In this document: positions 59,396-64,000 of the stretch, one piece after another | Numbering within the stretch: position 1 is the first letter of the stretch | Layout of the letters: each line of letters opens with the position of its first letter | Assembly: GCA_963841965.1 (NCBI GenBank) | Contig: CAWJES010000007.1 | Location: 119,383-183,382, forward strand | Length of the DNA: 64,000 bases | Direction of reading: 5' to 3' | Source of the DNA: Palsa-459 sp963841965 | GTDB lineage: Bacteria > Actinomycetota > Acidimicrobiia > Acidimicrobiales > RAAP-2 | Notes under the pieces: generated by a model | The model's database searches: none | Told to the model about the DNA's origin: nothing | What the model saw: the letters and a program-made list of their open reading frames with translations, nothing else | Program-made: the position numbers and the translations under genes

Positions 59396-59714
59396 AGTGA
59401 GCTCCGTTCCGGCAAAGGAAAGCCGCAGATGGGTGACGTGTTCGTCCGATATTGGCAGGTGAAGGCAGTGCCTCAGGTCTGCAAGGTCCCGAAGTGTGGT
59501 GGGCGGTCCTGATGCTCGCACCCGGGCCCCGGTTCGTCAAGGCACCGGTGTGGTGTCACGCATCAACCGGAACTGCGTAAGGCAGCACGCGGAACTGTGT
59601 GAAGGATCAACCGGAACGGAATCGTCCAGGATCACCCGAACTCACACAGTCAACATGACCTGAACCCCATTTGCGAGCCACGTGGCTCGACCTGAGGGGT
59701 TCAGGTCACAGAGC
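59396..59714. other. 319-bp intergenic region with repeats and nested palindromes
   Basis: No gene is seen. It holds the secreted-protein leader, three related direct repeats (ATCAACCGGAACT at 59562-59574, GATCAACCGGAAC at 59605-59617, ATCACCCGAACT at 59631-59642), and a nested palindrome next to tRNA-Arg. The repeats resemble the multiple terminal repeats of some insertion sequences, but no transposase remnant is visible. Confidence 0.55.
59656..59709. repeat. nested inverted repeat at the 3' side of tRNA-Arg
   Basis: The outer arms TGACCTGAACCCC (59656-59668) and GGGGTTTCAGGTCA (59696-59709) are inverted with one extra base in the right arm. The centre is a perfect 16-bp palindrome CGAGCCACGTGGCTCG (59674-59689). 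It begins 6 bp beyond the tRNA 3' end in the direction of tRNA transcription, so it may be its terminator; a recombinase or regulator site is the alternative. Confidence 0.6.
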
Positions 59715-59787
59715 GCTCCCGGCAGGATTCGAACCTGCGACGCACGGTTTAGGAAACCGACGCTCTATCCCCTGAGCTACGGGAGCA
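59715..59787 (-). tRNA. tRNA-Arg (anticodon CCT)
   Basis: A 73-nt cloverleaf. Acceptor GCTCCCG/CGGGAGC, D-arm GCTC...GAGC, anticodon loop TTCCTAA (CCT), T-arm GCAGG-TTCGAAT-CCTGC, discriminator G, no encoded CCA. An integrase gene starts 48 bp from its 5' end. Confidence 0.95.
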
Positions 59788-59822
59788 ACGCCACTCTGAT
59801 CCCATTCTGATCCCTTTTTCGC

Positions 59823-59828
59823 TAGGGT
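59823..59828 (+). promoter_or_regulatory. -10 box of the integrase gene
   Basis: TAGGGT, 6 nt before the ATG at 59835; leaderless. A tandem TCTGATCCC repeat lies just upstream (about 59796-59815) and could be a recombinase arm site. Confidence 0.5.
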
Positions 59829-59834
59829 CAGGCC

Positions 59835-61004
59835 ATGGCAGCGCGGCGGTCGTATGGTACTGGCTCCCTCTCCGAGCGCCCTGCAGGGAGCGGAAGATGG
59901 TTCTTCCGCTACTCGCTCCCCCAGGACCCCATGACGGGGCAGCGCCGGCGAGGTGTCGTGACCATCGAGGCGAAGAACAAGAGTGCCGCTCGGGTCAAGG
60001 CGAACAAGATCCTTGCGACGCTCGAGGCCCAGGCCGGAGGGTCCGAGGCCACGCTCAATGAGCTGCTGACGGAATGGATGCACTTCCAGAGTCGTCGTGG
60101 GCGCTCACCCACCACACTCGCCGGCTACCAGAGCATCATCGACCACTACCTCGAACCCACGCTCGGCAGCATGAAGATCCGAGACCTCACTCCGCACCTC
60201 CTCGACACCTTGTATGGGAGATGCAGTGCCGACGGCAAGAGTCCAAGAACGATCCGCAACATCCACAACGTCCTCTCCGCCGCTCTGAATCAAGCGGTTC
60301 GATGGGGGTGGCTCGACAAGAATCCGGCTTTGCTGGCAACGCTCCCAGAGGCTGCGCCACTCAAGATGGAGGCGCCCTCCCCCGATCAGGCTCAGGCCTT
60401 GATCTCCGCGTGTCAGGAACACGACGAGGTGCTTGGGGCATTCGTCTTCTTGGCCGCTGTGACGGGATGTCGGCGAGGGGAGGTAGCGGCGCTCCGATGG
60501 AGCTCCATTCAGAACGGCACGCTGCTGGTCCGCGAGAGCGTCTACTCGGTCAAGGGCGACGCAGGACTCAAGGCGACCAAGTCGGGGAGAGAACGCGTTG
60601 TCCATCTCGATCCGGTGGTGCAGTCGTGGCTCGCTTCGTGGGAGCGGAGGTGCCGGCAGGTCGCAGCCGACTGGGACGTGCAACTTCACTCGGACAGCTT
60701 CATCGTTTCCTCTCGACCAGATGGATCTGCGTTCGTACACCTCAACAAGATGACTCACGACGTGAGCAGAATCGCCAATCGCCTTGGCCTGAAGTCGATC
60801 CACCTCCACTCGCTGAGACATTTCGCAGCGACCGAGCTCCTCGCCGCAGGCATCTCCGCCCGCGATGCCGCAGAGATGCTTGGCCATGCCGATCCATCCC
60901 TCACGCTCCGCGTCTATGCACACGCCACAGCGGAACGCCAGGTGGCAGCGGCCGCTGTGCTCGCCAGTGCGCTCACCCCACCTGAGGCCTTGGCAGGCAG
61001 GTGA
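59835..61004 (+). CDS. int: tyrosine site-specific integrase
   Basis: 389 residues. N-terminal AP2-like arm-binding domain (SYGTGSLSERPAGSGRWFFR), SAM-like core-binding domain (about 70-165), then the catalytic domain with Arg213 (TGCRRGE), His325 and Arg328 (HSLRH), His351 (LGHADPS) and nucleophile Tyr361 (RVYAHAT). All catalytic residues are present, so it should be active. Beside tRNA-Arg and an excisionase-like gene, it marks an integrative element whose cargo lies to the right. Confidence 0.95.
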   Translation: MAARRSYGTGSLSERPAGSGRWFFRYSLPQDPMTGQRRRGVVTIEAKNKSAARVKANKILATLEAQAGGSEATLNELLTEWMHFQSRRGRSPTTLAGYQSIIDHYLEPTLGSMKIRDLTPHLLDTLYGRCSADGKSPRTIRNIHNVLSAALNQAVRWGWLDKNPALLATLPEAAPLKMEAPSPDQAQALISACQEHDEVLGAFVFLAAVTGCRRGEVAALRWSSIQNGTLLVRESVYSVKGDAGLKATKSGRERVVHLDPVVQSWLASWERRCRQVAADWDVQLHSDSFIVSSRPDGSAFVHLNKMTHDVSRIANRLGLKSIHLHSLRHFAATELLAAGISARDAAEMLGHADPSLTLRVYAHATAERQVAAAAVLASALTPPEALAGR

Positions 61005-61071
61005 TCGATGCATGGGGCAGCGATGGCCCTGAATGCCGCAATCGTTGTAGGTGCGACGTCGAGGGGGCTCG

Positions 61072-61329
61072 TCAACTTCGCTCGATGTTGTTCGGCTCCA
61101 CATGGTCCGCCAGATCGCTTACTCTGATCAGCCACCGAGCTCCATGCTTCCTGCCGGCGAGGGTCCCCTCCATCAACCGTGACCGCACCGTGTACGGACT
61201 CACGCCGAGGTACTCAGCAGCCTCTTCTGGAGTCACAAGCTGCGGGAGGCGGACGCCGAGAACCGTTGATACACGCAGTCGACCTCCAAAGCTCGAGCTC
61301 CTTTCGAAATCCGTCGCCTCGCCCGTCAT
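61072..61329 (-). CDS. excisionase-like helix-turn-helix protein
   Basis: 85 residues with the MerR-like HTH_17 motif of excisionases: VTPEEAAEYLGVSPYTVRSR, then LAGRKHGARWLIRVSDLADHV. Such small proteins bend DNA to set integrase direction, or act as regulators. A GGAGCGAGG site precedes the ATG. It is convergent with the integrase gene. Confidence 0.85.
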   Translation of the reverse strand: MTGEATDFERSSSFGGRLRVSTVLGVRLPQLVTPEEAAEYLGVSPYTVRSRLMEGTLAGRKHGARWLIRVSDLADHVEPNNIERS

Positions 61330-61369
61330 CCTCGCTCCTCATCCACAAGATGATCGGCGTCGACTTCCC

Positions 61370-61615
61370 TCATCCGAACGCTCTGACCCTCCGACGACCT
61401 GCATGGGCGCTGCGCTGGGCCGCGATGTCTGCGATCCGGACTCGGAGGACCTCGGTGCGGACAGGAATACCGGGATCTTCCGATGAAGCAACTCCCTTCT
61501 TGATGCGTTGCGCACGTCCTGTACGGACGAGCTCCGTAAGATCCACACTGCACTCGGCGGCATCTAGAAGCTCCGTCAGCAACCGTTCGTCGCTCTTGTT
61601 CGACTCCTGATTCAT
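61370..61615 (-). CDS. hypothetical 81-residue protein of the integrated element
   Basis: Unrecognised. A soluble, charged sequence (NQESNKSDERLLTELLDAAE at the start, basic RRRVRAFG at the end). A GGGGGG ribosome-binding site lies 6 nt before the ATG, and it is 40 bp upstream of the excisionase-like gene on the same strand. It may be a regulatory or accessory gene of the element. Confidence 0.55.
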   Translation of the reverse strand: MNQESNKSDERLLTELLDAAECSVDLTELVRTGRAQRIKKGVASSEDPGIPVRTEVLRVRIADIAAQRSAHAGRRRVRAFG

Positions 61616-62090
61616 GACGACCCCCCAAAGGGCACATGAACTTCACGTCCCTACTTGGTAGAGCCATTGGTGAAGCCCCCTCGGATGCAGGAAATCGAAG
61701 AATCCTTTCCGCTGGACATCCTCGGACGCCTCTGGACACTCTGCGGGAACGTCCTTGCCTCGCCATGTGGTCGAGCCCCGGCTCCCCTGGGCGCCATAAC
61801 GCCCCGGTCGCCGGGCTCGACCCGTGGCGATCGGGTCGACACGAATGGGTCCATTGCGACGCAGTCGCACCTGAGAAGATCGTCACGATCGCACTCCTGG
61901 AGGCGAGTACCTCAACACGTCAGCCTTCGGCCGACCAGCCCACCTTGGCGATGACCACCAGAATCACGCCTGAGGCACTCCCACTCGGAGCCCAATTCCG
62001 AAGGGCTCTGGGTGAACATCTCATTACGTTGTTTGAAAAGACGCTGCGCCGGACACCTGAGACACGCCAAAGACTGGTGGCTTTTCATAG
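61616..62090. other. 475-bp stretch without a recognised gene
   Basis: Base composition is lower in GC than the chromosome to the left. A plus-strand frame (61636-62136, ATG with AAAGGG upstream, 166 codons) and shorter minus frames are open, but none has recognisable domains or typical codon use. The plus frame would also overlap the small membrane gene at 62091. It may be a decayed gene or a spacer of the mobile island. Confidence 0.4.
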
Positions 62091-62276
62091 CTACTTCCGC
62101 GAGCCGTCATCGGCCTTCCCTTTCCGTGCGTTGTGACTTGCTACGAGGAGGAGGACGACTGCAAGACACACGCCTGCTAGCGGGACGATTAGGCCATGTT
62201 CTCGCCAGCCGGCAAAAATAAATCCGATTGCGGCCAACAAGTAGGCCAAGCGCGCCCAGCGAGATGAGGTCGTCAT
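62091..62276 (-). CDS. small two-helix membrane protein, candidate Rhs immunity protein
   Basis: 61 residues: helices at about 9-25 (LAYLLAAIGFIFAGW) and 29-47 (LIVPLAGVCLAVVLLLV), then a basic tail (NARKGKADDGSRK). The ATG overlaps the stop of the Rhs gene (ATGA), so it is translated straight after the toxin C-terminus. That is the classic place of a cognate immunity gene in polymorphic toxin systems, and membrane immunity proteins usually face membrane-active toxins. Assignment is by position and topology only. Confidence 0.6.
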   Translation of the reverse strand: MTTSSRWARLAYLLAAIGFIFAGWREHGLIVPLAGVCLAVVLLLVASHNARKGKADDGSRK

Positions 62277-64000
62277 TGACAGGTAGTCACAATCTCACCG
62301 TAAAGGCCAAGTCCAAATCCACTTGCACTAACCACTCTCGCCAAGTCTGAAAGCAATGTCTCGGCTCCACCCCAGAGTGCTGCCTTTGCGGCCCAGTATT
62401 GACTGCTGAAATAGAGGCCAAGTTTCCCATACCAAGGTGCCACTTCCAATTCAATTGTTCGGAGCAATGAAGTCAATTGGGCATCCTCTGCCAGAAGGCT
62501 GGCCGTTCGGGCTCCCGCTTCCAAGAGACTTCCTATTCCGCCAAATCCGGCACTTGCTGCGTCAATCGCAGCGTTCGAACCGCTCTCACGCCCCTCAGCG
62601 TAGAGGGCCAGCCCTGAAGCCGCCGTCACGCCTCCACTGATGGCGGCAATCGCGCCACATGTGGCTCCTCCAATGATGGTTTCGCTAGTGACAACTGCGC
62701 ACAGCGATGCGCCGATCGTCACGATATTGGCGATTTCATGAACTACAGGCAACGCTTCATCGGCAAGGTGCACGTTGTATGACACTGCTTGAGCAACAGC
62801 ATTCTCTACAGGGCATGCCCATCTGGGCCAGCACTGTCCGGATGGGTCTGACTCATTGACCGGGTCGTCCCCCACGTACGTATACGCCGTGTCGGTGCTT
62901 CCGAACGCTGGGTCCCTCGTCGTGAACGTGCCAGTTTGGGGCCTGTAAAAGCGCGCCCGTAGGTTTGAAAAGCCGCTAGAAGCATCCGTGTACTGCCCCG
63001 AGTAGCCGAACGGGGAAGCCGGGGTCCCGAACGCCAGCAATCCAAAAGCGTCGTAGCCGTAGAAGGCAGTGGCATCACCCTGGGCATTCGTGGCCATCCA
63101 AGTTGAGTCTGATGGTGTGTAGGTCAGGAACGTCGGCGTGGAGGTCGTGAGGCTCACTTGCTCGATGGGCGTAGAGTTCGGCCCATAGATGTAGTCGTTG
63201 GCCGCATCAGACAGGACCAACGGCTCCGACCCGCTCGTGTCCCACGTGAGCTGCAGACCGCCGGAGGCACCGACTGGTACTGCACGGCGTACCCGGACGT
63301 GTCTGCGGCCACGCAGAAGGTGGCCGCCGGACACGAGATCGCCGACCCGGCGCGCGTGGCATCGATGGCCGTGGGCTGCTGCCACGAGGTGCCGACCAGT
63401 TGGAGCACGTTTCCCACGGAGTCATTCGCCTCGCAGAACGTCGATGTCGGACATGAGAGCCCTTCAGCGCGTTGCTGCCATCGATGTCGGTGGGCGTGCC
63501 CCACGACGTGCCGTTGTAGGTCACGGCGTAGCCCGACGAGTCGACTGCAACGCACAATGTCGCCGAGGTGCACACGACGGCCTTAGGTACTGGTCGAATC
63601 GACGTCCGTGGCTGTGGCCCATGAGGTCCCGTTGTACGTCACGGCATAGCCCACGTCTCCGACCGCGACGCAGAGCGTCGTCGCCGCGCACAGATGGAAC
63701 GGATGCCATAGGTCGTGTCGATGTCGGTCGCTGTCCCCCAGTCCCCGTGTACTTGACGGCGTAGCCCGACGAGTCGCCCGCGAAGCACAGCGTCGACGAG
63801 AAACACGTGAGCATGACCATTGCCCTCGCGGAGTCCACCTCCGATGCGGCGATCCACGTCGAACCGTTGTAGCGAGCTGCGTACCCCGAAGCCTGCCGAC
63901 CGCGAGGCAGAAGGACGGGCTCGTGCATGAAACTGCGTTCACCGACCTCGATCCATCGATGTCTGTCGGCGTAGCCCACGAGGTGCCGTTGTAGATCGTT
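62273..64000 (-). pseudogene. Rhs/YD-family polymorphic toxin, frameshifted upstream part, 5' end outside window
   Basis: One open frame (62273 to about 63275) encodes the Rhs core: YGYDAFGLLAFGTPASPFGY, YTDASSGFSNLRARFYRPQT, GTFTTRDPAFG and YTYVGDDPVNESDPSGQ, the hallmark that precedes the variable toxin tip. The tip, about 185 residues after DPSG, is Ala/Gly-rich and hydrophobic (NIVTIGASLCAVVTSETIIG; GATCGAIAAISGGVTAASGL) and ends VTTCQ; no nuclease or deaminase motif is seen. Upstream (63270-64000) are about six YNGTSW repeats spread over three frames by at least six single-base losses. It is either a decayed toxin or a low-quality contig end. GC is below that of the chromosome. Confidence 0.8.
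63270..64000 (-). repeat. tandem YNGTSW beta-repeats, about 120-126 bp each
   Basis: Reading across frames gives repeated units of about 41 residues: YNGTSWATPTDIDGSRSVNA, SCTSPSFCLAVG, SGYAARYNGSTWIAASEVDS, SSTLCFAGDSSGYAVKY, TTLCVAVGDVGYAVTYNGTS and so on. Each has a Cys pair (SC...C) and an Asp before SGYA. Such units form extracellular beta structures in actinobacterial secreted and Rhs proteins. Confidence 0.75.

Noticed and set aside
61636..62136. 166-codon plus-strand frame in the island
   Set aside because: No domain, composition unlike a real gene, and overlap with the better supported minus-strand membrane gene; kept only as a note.
1..64000. CRISPR arrays
   Set aside because: No regularly spaced identical repeats were seen; the only tandem repeats are the protein-coding YNGTSW units at 63270-64000.

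Overview
The window is 64 kb of very GC-rich DNA with dense genes on both strands and short or overlapping junctions. Several blocks follow actinobacterial order: mfd - SurA/PrsA-like PPIase - mazG - eno - ftsB - DUF501 - ppx; glmU - prs - rplY - pth; DUF192 - rsmI - metG - tatD - (cell-wall protein) - rsmA - ispE. Tiny ribosomal proteins bS22 and bL37 are present. Together with a serine/threonine-rich secretome and many leaderless starts, this suggests a free-living actinobacterium, plausibly of class Acidimicrobiia. The class is inferred from gene order and style, not from a phylogeny.

Layout. 1-12.5 kb (mostly minus): housekeeping genes for polyphosphate, division, glycolysis, nucleotide clean-up, transcription-coupled repair, peptidyl-tRNA recycling, PRPP and UDP-GlcNAc supply. 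12.5-19.7 kb (plus): a hydrolase, tRNA-Gln, a two-component system, and a redox operon (TGGS-tailed membrane protein, ApbE flavin transferase, ferric-reductase-like haem protein, NuoF-like flavoprotein, ferredoxin). 19.8-30.4 kb: small conserved genes, ispE/rsmA/tatD/metG/rsmI, a phosphodiesterase, CtaG and a PfkB kinase. 30.4-36.9 kb: two tandem M1 aminopeptidases, a GDT1-type cation transporter and a methyltransferase. 36.9-47.8 kb: a GT4/methyltransferase/alpha-alpha-barrel operon, an acyl-CoA dehydrogenase, a MarR-MFS pair, an Fe-S scaffold and large membrane proteins. 47.9-52.9 kb: a complete livGFHMK branched-chain amino-acid ABC transporter. 53-59.4 kb: a GT-C glycosyltransferase, pyruvate kinase and a secreted Ig-like protein. 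59.7-64 kb: tRNA-Arg, a tyrosine integrase, an excisionase-like protein and an Rhs toxin with an overlapping candidate immunity gene. This last part is visibly less GC-rich and looks like a mobile island.

The most interesting unit is the 13.6-19.7 kb redox region. Two paralogous single-pass proteins end in SGGS or TGGS and sit around a two-component system and an ApbE operon. They could be minimal flavin carriers that link cytoplasmic reductant (NuoF-like protein and ferredoxin) to a membrane haem protein. The second is the Rhs toxin/immunity pair in the terminal island.

Sequence quality: single-base frameshifts interrupt tatD, an RlpA-like gene, one aminopeptidase and, densely, the Rhs repeats. 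Many look like base losses or gains in short homopolymers, so some 'broken' genes may be assembly errors. At least seventeen genes show a TANNNT box 6-10 nt before the start codon, implying widespread leaderless transcription.
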